From Erythrobacter insulae (GTDB lineage: Bacteria > Pseudomonadota > Alphaproteobacteria > Sphingomonadales > Sphingomonadaceae): a DNA stretch of 64,000 nt. The notes below the pieces were generated by a model. That model was not told the DNA's origin. It searched no databases and was given only the letters and a program-made list of their open reading frames with translations. Both the position numbers and the translations under genes were made by a program. Positions 16,260-26,082 of the stretch are shown here, piece by piece. Position 1 is the first letter of the stretch. The number at the start of each line of letters is the position of its first letter. The stretch covers positions 624,501-688,500 of the forward strand of contig NZ_VHJK01000001.1 of the NCBI RefSeq assembly GCF_007004095.1. The letters are read 5' to 3'.

Positions 16260-17786
16260 TTAGGCAAGACGCCCGATATTACGGCCGCGATCATCTTGCG
16301 TGACAGATAATTTCAGTCCGAAAGGCTCACCGCTTTCGAATGCGGCGCGGGTTGCCGCGTGATCAAGATCGGCATTGCCGCAAACGCGCTCACCCGCTTC
16401 GTTACGGCCCAGAAACACCGCGGCGCTGCCGGCCTTTGTGTGGTTGATCGTATAAGTCTCAACCGTAGCGCTGTGAAACGGTCCCGTTCCCGCCGGTACC
16501 GCGTCTTTGGCCATTGGCAATTTTTCAAATCGGTCATTGCCGGCCCAGTCAGCTGGATCAACCGAGTAGATGCCGGTCGCATATTTGCTCATCCAGCCGC
16601 CATTGGCTCCGACCAGGGCATAGGCCCCGCGGTTCGCTCTGACTTTTTGCACCGCCTCGCAGATAGCATGAGCGGAATAATTGTTTCCCGCTCCGCCGAA
16701 AAACGGCAAACCGCCCGTCAGCGTCAGCCCCCGAGGGTCATCGGCGCTCAGACCGAAATGATCGATCTGGTTGAAAACCGGGATCGCAAAGCACGAATAG
16801 AAATCAAGATACGCGATTTCGTCCATTGTTTTGCCAGCCCGCACAAGCGCTGCTTCAACGCTGGCGATCGATGCGGGGTTGGTGGAAAGATCAGGGCGCT
16901 GGGACAGTTTCAATTCGGTTGCCGCTGAAACGGCGTGAATGTGCACCCATTTTTCCTCTGGAATTCCGAGCCTGCGCGCTGTGGCAGCATTGGCGATAAT
17001 GATGGCTGCCGCCTGATTCACCTGATCGCGGGCGACTGTCATTCGCGGGTAGGGTTCTGCGACAATCCGGTTCCGCTCTGTCACCGTAGCAAGCTCTAGC
17101 GCGCTGCGCTCTAGCGGCGCGGCGGAATGGGGATTAGCGGCTGCGACTTTGGTAAAAGGGGCAAACAAAGCGCCGATATCACGGCGGTATTCGTCGAGAT
17201 TTTTGCCCGATTTGGCCCGCCGCGCATTTTCTGCCAGCGCATAAAGCGGGATTGCCCCTGTCGCACCATGTGCAAACAGCGCAGGTTCCATTAGGCCATC
17301 AACGCCAAACCCTTGATCCTCAAAATCACCTTCGACCTCTTCGGACCAATCTGGCGCCTCTCCCTTGGCCGAAAGAGCTAGGACGGTCGAGATCGCCTCT
17401 GAACCGATGATAACCGCGCATTGACTTTCACCAGCGGCGATATTGCGTGCAAATTCGCCCACCAATTGCTGGTTGGTCTGCCCTCCGGTCGTCGTGAGAA
17501 TCGCGCGGGCCGGGTTTGCCCCGACCCTGCCCGCGATCGCGCGCGGCACATTGCTGGCTGCGCCGAATGGCGGTTTACGATCCGGCCGCGACATTTCAAA
17601 AGCACGGATAGCAGCCAGCGTGTCGATCTCTGGCGAGACCGGCGCGCTCGCATTGCTATCCGTTATCGCTGCGGTAAGAGCCCTTCCGGCAAGGTCCATA
17701 TACGACAATGCCTCGTAACCGGGCTCTCCCACCCGCTCCGAATATTGCCCGACCCCGATGATGACGGGCGTATTATCAGCGATCAT
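16260..17786 (-). CDS. Thiolase-like protein without the usual nucleophile (SCP2-type acetyl-CoA acetyltransferase family)
   Basis: The 508-residue protein has the thiolase double fold. In place of the nucleophilic cysteine motif (CSSG-like) it has TTTGGQTNQQ around residue 98, so Cys is absent. DFYSCFAIPVF replaces the NEAF motif and GGLPFFGGAGNNYSAHAI the GGxxGxGHP motif. A C-terminal region of about 110 residues follows the core. Such proteins are annotated as acetyl-CoA acetyltransferases and often pair with steroid or fatty-acid side-chain genes; the chemistry may be retro-aldol or acyl binding. The start lies 13 bases after the upstream thiolase stop, in one operon. Confidence 0.75.
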   Translation of the reverse strand: MIADNTPVIIGVGQYSERVGEPGYEALSYMDLAGRALTAAITDSNASAPVSPEIDTLAAIRAFEMSRPDRKPPFGAASNVPRAIAGRVGANPARAILTTTGGQTNQQLVGEFARNIAAGESQCAVIIGSEAISTVLALSAKGEAPDWSEEVEGDFEDQGFGVDGLMEPALFAHGATGAIPLYALAENARRAKSGKNLDEYRRDIGALFAPFTKVAAANPHSAAPLERSALELATVTERNRIVAEPYPRMTVARDQVNQAAAIIIANAATARRLGIPEEKWVHIHAVSAATELKLSQRPDLSTNPASIASVEAALVRAGKTMDEIAYLDFYSCFAIPVFNQIDHFGLSADDPRGLTLTGGLPFFGGAGNNYSAHAICEAVQKVRANRGAYALVGANGGWMSKYATGIYSVDPADWAGNDRFEKLPMAKDAVPAGTGPFHSATVETYTINHTKAGSAAVFLGRNEAGERVCGNADLDHAATRAAFESGEPFGLKLSVTQDDRGRNIGRLA

Positions 17787-17799
17787 TGCCCGGCCTCGC

Positions 17800-19068
17800 T
17801 TAATCGACGAAGCCGTCTACACGCTCTATGATGATGGCCGGGGCCATTCCGCCTGCGGCGCACATGGTCACAAGACCGGTTTTAAGATCGCGGCGTTCCA
17901 ATTCATCAAGCACAGTTCCGATCAGGATCGATCCTGTCGCACCAATCGGATGGCCTAAAGCGATGGAGCCGCCGTTTACATTGACCTTGTCCCAATGAAG
18001 ACCAAGATCGCGCACGAATTTGGCGGCAACCACAGCAAAGGCTTCGTTGATTTCGAACAGGTCGATATCGTCAACGCTCATGCCAGCGCGCTCCAAAACC
18101 TTTTTGGCGGCCGGAACAGGGGCATTCAGCATCAGCGTGGGATCATCGCCCATATTGGCTGTCTGGACGATGCGCGCGCGCGGTTTCAGACCGTGTTTCT
18201 GCGCATATTCCTTGCTGACAACCAATACCGCTGCTGCACCATCAACCACGCCGGAAGAATTACCCGCATGGTGGAAATGCTGAATGTCGAGATCCGGATA
18301 TTTCTGATTGATCAGCTTGCGGAACGTCGTGCCATTCGCATCCAGCGGAACATCAGCGATCTTGGTAAACGCAGGCTCCAGCTCGCCCAGCCCTTCGAGT
18401 GTCGTCTGGGGGCGCGGATATTCATCCTTGTCGAGCAGGACATTGCCCGCATCATCTGTCACCGGAATCACAGATTTATCGAAACGGCCTTCGCTCATCG
18501 CCTCTGCGGCGCGTTGCTGCGACCGATAGCCTACTGTATCCAGATCTTCGCGGGTAAAGCCTTCCATGGTGGCAATGGCATCACCACAAATCCCCTGATG
18601 CGATTGCGGGTGAACCGTCTGTAGACGCCCGTTATAACTGCCCATCATCGGCGGCTTGATCCCGGCCTGCATCTTCTCTTTCGACATTGCCGCTGTCAGG
18701 CTCATCATTTCTGTACCGCCGGCAACGATGCAATCTTCCATGCCGCTCATAATCTGAGCCGCAGCCAGATTGACCGAGGTTATGCCGCCGCCACAAAACC
18801 GATCAAGGGTCGTGCCCGATGAGGTAACATCATAGCCCGCATCGAGGGCGGCCATCCGGCCAAGATCGCCGGCCTGCATGCCGTCCTGTGTGGACACAGA
18901 CCAGATCACGTCATCCACTGTCGAGGTATCAAGTCCGTTGCGCGCCGCGATGGCTTTCAGGACAGTTGCCGCCAAATGCTGCGGATGCTCGGCCGCCAGC
19001 GCGCCTTTGCCTTGTTTGCCAATGCCGCGCGGGGTGCGCACCGCGTCGATAATATATGCCTCGCCCAT
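17800..19068 (-). CDS. Acetyl-CoA C-acyltransferase (thiolase, FadA-like)
   Basis: This 422-residue thiolase carries the complete catalytic set: the nucleophile Cys in TTLDRFCGGGI near residue 92, NEAFAV near residue 345, GGSIALGHPIGATGS near residue 375 and the second Cys in VTMCAAGGM near residue 405. It should cleave 3-ketoacyl-CoA to acetyl-CoA in beta-oxidation. A GAGAGGATA ribosome-binding site precedes ATG 19068. It is the first gene of a leftward operon and divergent from an enoyl-CoA hydratase gene, so the two ends of the pathway share one promoter region. Confidence 0.92.
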   Translation of the reverse strand: MGEAYIIDAVRTPRGIGKQGKGALAAEHPQHLAATVLKAIAARNGLDTSTVDDVIWSVSTQDGMQAGDLGRMAALDAGYDVTSSGTTLDRFCGGGITSVNLAAAQIMSGMEDCIVAGGTEMMSLTAAMSKEKMQAGIKPPMMGSYNGRLQTVHPQSHQGICGDAIATMEGFTREDLDTVGYRSQQRAAEAMSEGRFDKSVIPVTDDAGNVLLDKDEYPRPQTTLEGLGELEPAFTKIADVPLDANGTTFRKLINQKYPDLDIQHFHHAGNSSGVVDGAAAVLVVSKEYAQKHGLKPRARIVQTANMGDDPTLMLNAPVPAAKKVLERAGMSVDDIDLFEINEAFAVVAAKFVRDLGLHWDKVNVNGGSIALGHPIGATGSILIGTVLDELERRDLKTGLVTMCAAGGMAPAIIIERVDGFVD

Positions 19069-19086
19069 GGGTATCCTCTCTCACTT

Positions 19087-19153
19087 TCAGATTTGCAGTT
19101 GACGTATCCGTAAACCGCCTGCACCACTTGCACAAGAATTCAGTTGCAAATCG
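19087..19153. promoter_or_regulatory. Divergent promoter region with GATTTGCA / TGCAAATC repeat
   Basis: GATTTGCA at 19090-19097 and TGCAAATC at 19145-19152 are perfect 8-bp inverted copies between the thiolase and enoyl-CoA hydratase starts. The right copy is part of CAGTTGCAAATCG (19141-19153), which recurs almost unchanged upstream of the flavin monooxygenase at 26083-26095. This may be an operator of a common regulator. Confidence 0.4.
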
Positions 19154-19181
19154 AAATGACAATTTAGCTAGGGAGAGCACT

Positions 19182-19955
19182 GTGTCAGATACATCAACGC
19201 AAGAAGTCCTGACGGAAGTTGATAACGGCGTTCTGATCGTCACCATCAACCGGCCAGAGGCAAAGAACGCAATGACCAAAGCCGCGGCTGAAGGTATTGC
19301 AGCGGCGATGGACCGTCTCGACAGCGAAGATGATCTTCGCGTTGGCATCCTGACCGGCGCAGGCGGTACGTTCTGCTCGGGTATGGATTTAAAAGGCTTC
19401 CTGCGGGGCGAGACACCATCAGTGGAAGGTCGCGGTTTCGGCGGTGTGGTTCAGGCCCCGCCTGCCAAACCTCTGATCGCTGCTGTCGAGGGCTATGCCC
19501 TTGCCGGCGGGCTTGAACTGATGATCGCCTGCGATCTCGTCGTCGCGAAAGACAGCGCAAAATTCGGGATTCCCGAAGTGAAACGCGGGCTTGTCGCTGC
19601 GGCAGGCGGCGTGATGATGCTGCCAGATCAAATACCAGAACGGATTGCCATGGAGCTTGCCCTGACAGGTGATTTCATCGGTGCGCCTCGCGCATACGAA
19701 CTTGGGATGATCAACAGCGTGACCGAGGGGTCCGCGCTGGATGCGGCAAAGGCGCTCGCTGCGAAAATCGCGGCAAACGGCCCGCTTGCAGTGAAGGTTT
19801 CCAAACAGATCGTGAAGGAATCGCGCGGTTGGGCGATGGATGATCGTTACACGAACCAGGCCAAGCTGATCGCACCGGTCTTCGTATCCGAAGACGCCCG
19901 CGAAGGCGCAGCCGCCTTTGCCGAAAAACGTGCACCGAATTGGAAGGGTAAATAA
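19182..19955 (+). CDS. Enoyl-CoA hydratase (crotonase family)
   Basis: The 257-residue product is a crotonase: INRPEAKNAM near residue 24, the oxyanion-hole segments AGGTFCSGMDLKGF near residue 62 and AAVEGYALAGGLELMIACD near residue 102, and GIPEVKRGL near residue 127. The position of the second catalytic Glu should be checked, because some relatives are isomerases. I chose GTG 19182, preceded by AGGGAGAG; the open frame continues upstream to 19056 across the divergent promoter, which is unlikely to be coding. It is followed immediately by an acyl-CoA dehydrogenase gene in the same operon. Confidence 0.9.
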   Translation: MSDTSTQEVLTEVDNGVLIVTINRPEAKNAMTKAAAEGIAAAMDRLDSEDDLRVGILTGAGGTFCSGMDLKGFLRGETPSVEGRGFGGVVQAPPAKPLIAAVEGYALAGGLELMIACDLVVAKDSAKFGIPEVKRGLVAAAGGVMMLPDQIPERIAMELALTGDFIGAPRAYELGMINSVTEGSALDAAKALAAKIAANGPLAVKVSKQIVKESRGWAMDDRYTNQAKLIAPVFVSEDAREGAAAFAEKRAPNWKGK

Positions 19956-19956
19956 G

Positions 19957-21120
19957 ATGCCAGCTATTAATGTAGCGCAGCCGGAATTCATGGATGACGA
20001 GGAGATTTCGATCTTCGCCGACGCCGTGGGCAAATTCTACCAGCAACACGCCCCTGAAAAACGCGTTCTCAAATGGCGTGAAGACGGCCAGGTAGAACGG
20101 GAATTCTGGAATGAAGCAGGCGGCGCAGGCTTGCTCGGCGTGTCCGTGCCAGAGGAATATGGCGGCCATGGCGGCGATTTCCGGCACGATATGGTCGTGA
20201 TTGACCAGCAATCGAAACACAATGTCGAAGGCTTCGCTGCCAGCCTGCATAATACCGTGATCCTGCCCTATCTGGTTCGCCACGGCACCGAAGAGCAGAA
20301 GAAGAAATATCTACCAAAGCTCGTGACCGGTGAACTCGTCAGCGCGATTGCCATGACCGAGCCGGGCGTTGGATCGGACCTGCAGAGCATCACAACCACC
20401 GCCCTGAAAGATGGCAACGGTTACAAGATCAACGGTGCAAAAACATACATCTCCAATGGTCAAACCGCGGACTTCATCATTGTGGTGGCCAAAACCGATC
20501 CGAAGGAACGCGCCAAGGGTATCTCCCTGATGCTGTTGGAAACCGAAGGCGCGGAAGGTTTTCAGCGCGGCAAGAAACTCGACAAAATCGGGCTGGATGC
20601 GGCCGACACTTCCGAGCTGTTTTTTGACGATGTTTTTGTACCCGCTGAAAATGTTCTCGGCGGTGTCGAAGGCAAAGGCTTCTATCAATTGATGGGTGAG
20701 CTTCCGCAGGAGCGCCTGATTATCGCCATGGGCGCGATGACCGGGATCGAAAAGGCGCTTGAGACAACCATGGAGTTTGTCAAAAATCGCAAGGCGTTCG
20801 GCCAGACGATCTGGGATTTCCAGAACACCCAATTTGTCATGGCCGATCTGGCCGCGCGCGGCACAGCCGCCCGTATTTTCGTCAACGATTGCATTGCCAA
20901 ACACCTCAAAGGCGAATTGGATGTGCCAACGGCGTGCATGGCCAAATATTGGGTAACTGAACTCCAGGGCGAAGTGGTGGACAAATGTCTGCAATTTCAC
21001 GGCGGCGCAGGCTTCATCAATGATTACCCGATTGCGCGCATGTACCGCGACAGCCGCATCACGCGGATTTTTGGCGGGTCAAACGAAGTCATGAAAATGG
21101 TGATCGCGCGGGGTATGTGA
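19957..21120 (+). CDS. Acyl-CoA dehydrogenase
   Basis: This 387-residue FAD-dependent acyl-CoA dehydrogenase shows AMTEPGVGSDLQS near residue 132, DTSELFFDDVFVP near residue 216, QFHGGAGFINDYPIARMYRD near residue 345 and the C-terminal RIFGGSNEVMKMVIARGM. It should introduce the alpha-beta double bond used by the adjacent hydratase. The start is ATG 19957, one base after the hydratase stop region, with GGAAGGG upstream. Catalytic base assignment (Glu) was not resolved by eye. A bidirectional terminator lies downstream, between it and a convergent TonB-dependent receptor. Confidence 0.93.
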   Translation: MPAINVAQPEFMDDEEISIFADAVGKFYQQHAPEKRVLKWREDGQVEREFWNEAGGAGLLGVSVPEEYGGHGGDFRHDMVVIDQQSKHNVEGFAASLHNTVILPYLVRHGTEEQKKKYLPKLVTGELVSAIAMTEPGVGSDLQSITTTALKDGNGYKINGAKTYISNGQTADFIIVVAKTDPKERAKGISLMLLETEGAEGFQRGKKLDKIGLDAADTSELFFDDVFVPAENVLGGVEGKGFYQLMGELPQERLIIAMGAMTGIEKALETTMEFVKNRKAFGQTIWDFQNTQFVMADLAARGTAARIFVNDCIAKHLKGELDVPTACMAKYWVTELQGEVVDKCLQFHGGAGFINDYPIARMYRDSRITRIFGGSNEVMKMVIARGM

Positions 21121-21252
21121 TTTCGAAGGCGTATCCGCGCCTTCGTCCTCGGTGCTATTATTCGCTTCGCTCACGTACCTGCGGGCGCGGCGTACCCCGC
21201 GTCTAGCGAGGACGAACGCCCGGATGGGTGATCACACCACAAATAAGCAAAC

Positions 21253-21289
21253 AAAAAGGGCGGCCCGGTTTTCCCGAGCCGCCCTTTTT
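21253..21289. terminator. Bidirectional intrinsic terminator
   Basis: AAAAAGGGCGGC at 21253-21264 pairs with GCCGCCCTTTTT at 21278-21289 around a short GC-rich centre, with A and T runs on the two sides. It serves both the acyl-CoA dehydrogenase and the convergent TonB receptor gene. Another hairpin without a T run, CGAAGGCG at 21124-21131 with CGCCTTCG at 21138-21145, follows the dehydrogenase stop. Confidence 0.85.
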
Positions 21290-21307
21290 CTGCCTAATCC
21301 TTTCGGA

Positions 21308-23803
21308 TCAGAACTGGAAGCGAACCGTCGCGCCGTAAGTCGCCGGTTCCTGCACGAAGGCAGAGCGGGCCGAATAGCCCGGGTTGCCGCGCAGGGTGGT
21401 GTTGAAGGTCACGCCGCGCGTGATTTCGTCCGTGATGTTCACGCCCCAGACTTCAAACGTCCAAGTCTCGTCAATCGAGCCGATACCGGCGCGAAGGTTG
21501 ATCTTGGTGTTGCTGTCCTGAACATCGAACGGAAGCAGGATTGTACCGCCGCTGCCCGGGTCGCTGGCCTGGGTTGAGGTCCGGCGATCGCTTTCGGTTC
21601 GGACCTGACCGTTGAAGAAACCGAGCAGGCTGCTGCCGATTTCACGTTCGTAGTTCACGCCGGCAATCGCAACGATGTCAGGCGCGTTGGTCAGCGTGTT
21701 TCCGCACAGCTCGGTGACCTGCGCGAAAGTAACCGAACCAGCGCAATCCTCGGGATAGCGCGCATTCGTGTAGGTGAGGCCGAGATTGAACGTCAGGTTG
21801 TTGTCCGGACGGATAACCGACTCGATCTCGACGCCCGAGCTGATCGCCTCGGGAACGTTGAAGGTCTGGAACGCGGCACCAGTGAATTCGAGGATCTGCA
21901 GGTTGGCGAATTCCTGATGGAAACCAGCGATGTTCAGCGTAACCGCATCATCGATCAATTGCGCTTTTATGCCGACTTCGTAGGCATCCACGGTTTCCGA
22001 AAGGAAGGTCGGATCAGCGCCCGCAACTGCCGCGGTGACATCAAGGTTGATGCCGCCTGCTTTATAGCCGTGGGTGAAGCTCGCATAGGCTGTAACCGGA
22101 GCTTCGAATTCATACGAAACCTTGCCGGTGTAGATCAGCTCTTCATCGCTGAAGGTCGCGTTGTATTGCTGCGGCAGAGGCAGGGTTGCCGTGCCGATTG
22201 CAGGTGCGGTGAAGCCGAAACAGCCAAGCCCGATGACAACCGCTGCCGGGATGGGCGCCCCTGCGTTCAAACGCGCAAGGCCACTCAGACAGGCTGGGTT
22301 GTTGTTGGCGAGCTGGTTGTAACCGCCGGTCTTGGTTTCATCCGAATAGCGCAGGCCAACGGTGAATTTCAGGCCATCGGCCACCTCAAGCACATTGTGC
22401 GTGAAGATCGACCAGCTTTCGGCTTCCTGCGAATAGCGGTTGGTCGCTGTCGTGCCAGCCGGATTCACGCCAGTCAGAAGCTGGATCGGCGCCGGACCCA
22501 ATATCCCGCCGACAAAGGCACCGTAGAGCAGGTCCGTATCCGCACCGAGGGAGAAATCGGTGACCGATTCAATCTCTTCGTCCGAATAGTAACCGCCGAT
22601 GAGCCATTGCAGTGCGCTGCCAAAGGCCTCGCCCTGCAAGCGCAATTCGTGGGTCATTGTGGTGATGTTGGTGTCGAGATTATCGACATCGAAGAAATCG
22701 AGACCGCTGAAATCGGTGTCGTAATTCTCACTCGATTCAAAATCGCGATACGAACCGATGTAGATCAGATCGGCATTGTCGCCGAACGGGATCGTGATTT
22801 CGCCGGTGACACCCCATTGGTTCACATCAGCCAGCGGCGGACGGTTTGCCGTCGCGGTGAGGCGGTCCATGGCCGCTTCCGCAGCGGTCTGGTCAAACGG
22901 GTTGGTCGCCGGCTGGACATGCGCATTGCCGCCACGCGGATCACCGCTGATCAAATCGAACACGCCGTTGGTTTCTGTCCGGGCCGCCAGCAATTCGATT
23001 GGCGAGCAGCAACCGTTCGAGCTTTCGGAATAATCACCGATCAAGCGGACTTTGACACCGCCTTCGCTCTCGAACCCAAGCTGGCTCCTTACGAGGAACT
23101 GGTCGATCGTGTTGGATTCGCCGATCTTGGTGCCGGCCGGATTGAGGATATCGATGTAACCGTCACGATTGCGATAGGCACCGGTCACGCGCAGCGCGAG
23201 GGTGTCTTCGATCAGCGGAGCGTTGACGGCGCCCTGAACGTTCATCAAATTGTAATTGCCATAGGTCGCATTCACGAAGCCGCCGAAATCAGAAAGATCG
23301 GGAGCCTTGGTGGTGATGTTGAGTGCACCTGCCGATGTGTTGCGGCCGAACAGCGTACCCTGCGGACCGCGCAGAACTTCGACTCGCTCGATGTCGACAA
23401 ATTCCGAAAGCGCAATGCCGGGACGCGACTGATAGGCGCCATCGACGAAGATGCCGACTGCGCTTTCAAAGCCGATGTTGTTCGATGTGGTACCCACGCC
23501 GCGAATACGCAGCACGACCGAGCCGGACGCGATCTGCGCGCTCGAAGTTGAAAAACTTGGTGAGACCTGAGTGATGTTCTGGACGTTCACGACGCCCTGT
23601 TTATCAAGCTGTCCGCCAGTTACCGCTGTAACAGCGATCGGAACATCCTGAATATTTTCAGCGCGGCGGGTTGCCGTCACGACGATTACATTGTCATCCT
23701 GCTCCGGCGCGGCTTCTGCGCCGCCGTCCTGCGCGAACGCAGGGGCGGTAAACGAACTGCAGGCCATCAGACCAGCAGCGTAGGCTGCAAGCTTACGTGT
23801 CAT
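21308..23803 (-). CDS. TonB-dependent outer-membrane receptor
   Basis: The 831-residue product begins with a signal peptide ending near AFAQ (residue 25), then a TonB-box-like VIVVTATRRAENIQDVPIAVTAV and a plug domain with VEVLRGPQGTLFGRNTSAGALNI near residue 122. The rest is a 22-strand barrel pattern that ends in RFQF with a terminal aromatic residue. It should import a bulky substrate powered by TonB-ExbBD. I chose ATG 23803, preceded by GAGAGG. It converges on the beta-oxidation operon, so its ligand may be a hydrophobic compound degraded by this cluster; no siderophore genes are nearby. Confidence 0.93.
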   Translation of the reverse strand: MTRKLAAYAAGLMACSSFTAPAFAQDGGAEAAPEQDDNVIVVTATRRAENIQDVPIAVTAVTGGQLDKQGVVNVQNITQVSPSFSTSSAQIASGSVVLRIRGVGTTSNNIGFESAVGIFVDGAYQSRPGIALSEFVDIERVEVLRGPQGTLFGRNTSAGALNITTKAPDLSDFGGFVNATYGNYNLMNVQGAVNAPLIEDTLALRVTGAYRNRDGYIDILNPAGTKIGESNTIDQFLVRSQLGFESEGGVKVRLIGDYSESSNGCCSPIELLAARTETNGVFDLISGDPRGGNAHVQPATNPFDQTAAEAAMDRLTATANRPPLADVNQWGVTGEITIPFGDNADLIYIGSYRDFESSENYDTDFSGLDFFDVDNLDTNITTMTHELRLQGEAFGSALQWLIGGYYSDEEIESVTDFSLGADTDLLYGAFVGGILGPAPIQLLTGVNPAGTTATNRYSQEAESWSIFTHNVLEVADGLKFTVGLRYSDETKTGGYNQLANNNPACLSGLARLNAGAPIPAAVVIGLGCFGFTAPAIGTATLPLPQQYNATFSDEELIYTGKVSYEFEAPVTAYASFTHGYKAGGINLDVTAAVAGADPTFLSETVDAYEVGIKAQLIDDAVTLNIAGFHQEFANLQILEFTGAAFQTFNVPEAISSGVEIESVIRPDNNLTFNLGLTYTNARYPEDCAGSVTFAQVTELCGNTLTNAPDIVAIAGVNYEREIGSSLLGFFNGQVRTESDRRTSTQASDPGSGGTILLPFDVQDSNTKINLRAGIGSIDETWTFEVWGVNITDEITRGVTFNTTLRGNPGYSARSAFVQEPATYGATVRFQF

Positions 23804-23932
23804 AAAATTTCCTCTCCAAATCCCCACGGCCTTTTGGCCTTATTGGTTCCGGGAGGTAGAATATCAGCGAGTTTGGTCCTGCCAAGAGTCTACCGCGCTA
23901 TATTCATAACCGTAGCAAAAATGCCACATATT

Positions 23933-23949
23933 ATGCTGCAGCGCAGCAT
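23933..23949. repeat. Inverted repeat in the region between two TonB receptor genes
   Basis: ATGCTGC and GCAGCAT flank AGC in the 220-bp space between the start of one receptor gene and the end of the other. It may be an operator of the downstream receptor or a termination hairpin of the upstream one. No T run follows. Confidence 0.3.
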
Positions 23950-24024
23950 TGCGTCAAATGGTGCAATTTTTCGGCAACTATATTGCTGACCGATCGGGAG
24001 GCGGCGGCGGCTGCACCGCGCTTT

Positions 24025-26049
24025 TTAAAAGCCGTAGCGAAGCCCGAACCACACCGTGCGCGGCGCGCCCAAATCGATCGCCCCACCCGAATTGCGCGTA
24101 ACAATGTCTTCATCGAAAAGGTTCTCCCCACGAACGATCAGACTAAATTGGTCCACCAAAGGCGCCTCAGCAAACAGATCCACGGTAGTTACAGCAGGCA
24201 AGATAGCCGTTTCCTGATCGTCTTCGAACTGACCGCTGACATGCCGCACTGTTCCGGCCAGCCGCCAACCGGGCGAAGGCTGCCATGCCAATGTGGCGGA
24301 TGCGGCGAAGTCTGGAGTTTGCGGCGGGCGATTACCATCAAGCGCGATGGAGCCGCCGTCGCCATCAATCGTGGCATCGGTATAGGCCAGTGATCCGTCA
24401 AAGCTGACCTCGCCAAATTTCATCGCCAGCGATGCCTCCACGCCCTGCGCGTCAATCGCCGGCAGGTTTTGACGTTGGCGAAGTGTTGGCGTCAATGTGA
24501 CATTGGCTATCGCGTTCTCCACGCGGTTATCGAATGCAGTGACCGATAGCACAATCGGATCCACCGGTTGCCATGTCATGCCGATCTCGAACCCTTCGAG
24601 CCGCTCATTCTCCAGCGCGGCGTTGGCTTGGGTCACAATGGGAAAGACCACAAATGGACGGTAAAGTTCGTTAAGGGTCGGCAGACGCAGCCCGGTATAA
24701 GCGGCCGCTCTGATATCCAGCCTGCGCGTGGCGTAGAATAAAGCGCCCGCGCGCCAGCTCATCGCCCAATCGCTGCGATCAGGTGCGATCGTTTCGCTGA
24801 CAAGCACGTTATTCGCGTCCAGCGCGCGAAAGAAACCATTGTCGATGCTGGTGTAATTGGCACGCAAACCGCCGGTTAGCAAAAGCGGTCCGATCTGCCA
24901 GTCATCCTCGACAAATAGACCCAGATTGCTGTTCGTGCCGCCCGCACGCCGGCGTTCGCGGAGATTGCCGGTAAAGGCGCTGAATGCTTCTTCCTGCAAT
25001 TCGCCATCGGATTGACGATAATCGACCCCGATGCGCAAAGTATGCGCCTCGCTGATAGGTGGACGCACCTCGATCTTGCCGCCCAGCCCGGTAGAGGGCG
25101 TGTTTCGTTGATCGAGGACTTTGACAAAGCGTGTGGAACTGATGATCACGTTCGAGAAATTTCGCGCCTGCACATAGGCCAGCGCATCGAATTCCCAATC
25201 GCCGCGTCTCACCAGACGCAGGCTAGCATCCTGACCCTCGATCTTTGAATCCGCCCCTTCGAACCGAAGCGTTCGGGTGTCTTCAAACACATTGCCGCGC
25301 GCCTGCAATTCAATGTCACTGGTAAGCGGCGCGGCGGCGCGCAGGCCGACTTGCCAGTTCTCAAAAGCGGCGCGGGCTGTGGCCGGTACGCGCTCGCTTT
25401 CAGGAGTGGTGAAGAACCCTTGCCCCCTGTCCCAGCGCCCGCTGACGACGGCAAATCCAGCGCCCAGTTTACTTGCCAATGCGGCGCTGGCCTCTGTCTC
25501 TTCGCGGTCGTTGGCGAGCAAGCTGGCCGATATAGGGCCTAGCGTTCGTGCGTCGGCGCTTTCCAGTTCAATCGTCCCGGCCAATGCGCCGGCGCCGAAC
25601 GGGCCGGCCCCACCGCCGCGCGTAACCCGGATATTTCCAAGCGTTTCAGGTGCGACGGAATTGAAGGGGATATAGCCGAAGAACGGATCGCTGATCGGAA
25701 CGCCATCGAGCAAGACAAGCGCTCTGCTCGTCGCATTGCCGCCCCAGGCGCGCAGAGTGGCCCCTTGCGCGCTGGGATTGGCTGAGCGGCTGTCCGAACG
25801 CCGGAATTGCTGAAAACCTGCGACGTTTTCCAGTACATCTTCAAGACGGCCTGAACCGCTGGAAACAATCGCTTCACGGTCAATTTCCGTCACGGAATAG
25901 GCGCCGATCGAGGGCGCTTGACGCAGCCCTTCACCTGTGACGACAATTTCGTCTTCTGGGGTTTCAGCGGCTGTTTCGTCTTGCGCGGCAAGCGGCACAG
26001 AAAGCGACAGAGCAAAAACTGAGGCGGAGAAACGGCGGGTATAGGTCAT
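24025..26049 (-). CDS. TonB-dependent outer-membrane receptor
   Basis: This 674-residue receptor has a signal peptide (MTYTRRFSASVFALSLSVPLAAQ), a TonB-box-like DEIVVTGEGLRQAP segment, a plug with LEDVLENVAGFQQFRRSDSRSANPS and a barrel ending in VWFGLRYGF. The plug resembles vitamin B12/siderophore-type receptors, but the substrate is unknown. I chose ATG 26049; the open frame extends to 26091 with no signal-like sequence. It is divergent from the flavin monooxygenase gene and shares with it the region that holds the CAGTTGCAAATTG motif, so co-regulation is plausible. Confidence 0.92.
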   Translation of the reverse strand: MTYTRRFSASVFALSLSVPLAAQDETAAETPEDEIVVTGEGLRQAPSIGAYSVTEIDREAIVSSGSGRLEDVLENVAGFQQFRRSDSRSANPSAQGATLRAWGGNATSRALVLLDGVPISDPFFGYIPFNSVAPETLGNIRVTRGGGAGPFGAGALAGTIELESADARTLGPISASLLANDREETEASAALASKLGAGFAVVSGRWDRGQGFFTTPESERVPATARAAFENWQVGLRAAAPLTSDIELQARGNVFEDTRTLRFEGADSKIEGQDASLRLVRRGDWEFDALAYVQARNFSNVIISSTRFVKVLDQRNTPSTGLGGKIEVRPPISEAHTLRIGVDYRQSDGELQEEAFSAFTGNLRERRRAGGTNSNLGLFVEDDWQIGPLLLTGGLRANYTSIDNGFFRALDANNVLVSETIAPDRSDWAMSWRAGALFYATRRLDIRAAAYTGLRLPTLNELYRPFVVFPIVTQANAALENERLEGFEIGMTWQPVDPIVLSVTAFDNRVENAIANVTLTPTLRQRQNLPAIDAQGVEASLAMKFGEVSFDGSLAYTDATIDGDGGSIALDGNRPPQTPDFAASATLAWQPSPGWRLAGTVRHVSGQFEDDQETAILPAVTTVDLFAEAPLVDQFSLIVRGENLFDEDIVTRNSGGAIDLGAPRTVWFGLRYGF

Positions 26050-26082
26050 GCCGCGGCGCTTAACCGACCAGCGCTGCAAAGT

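Noticed and set aside
21917-23551. 544-codon plus-strand open frame opposite a TonB receptor
   Set aside because: Same reason: antisense to a receptor with signal peptide, plug and barrel, with no recognisable protein of its own.
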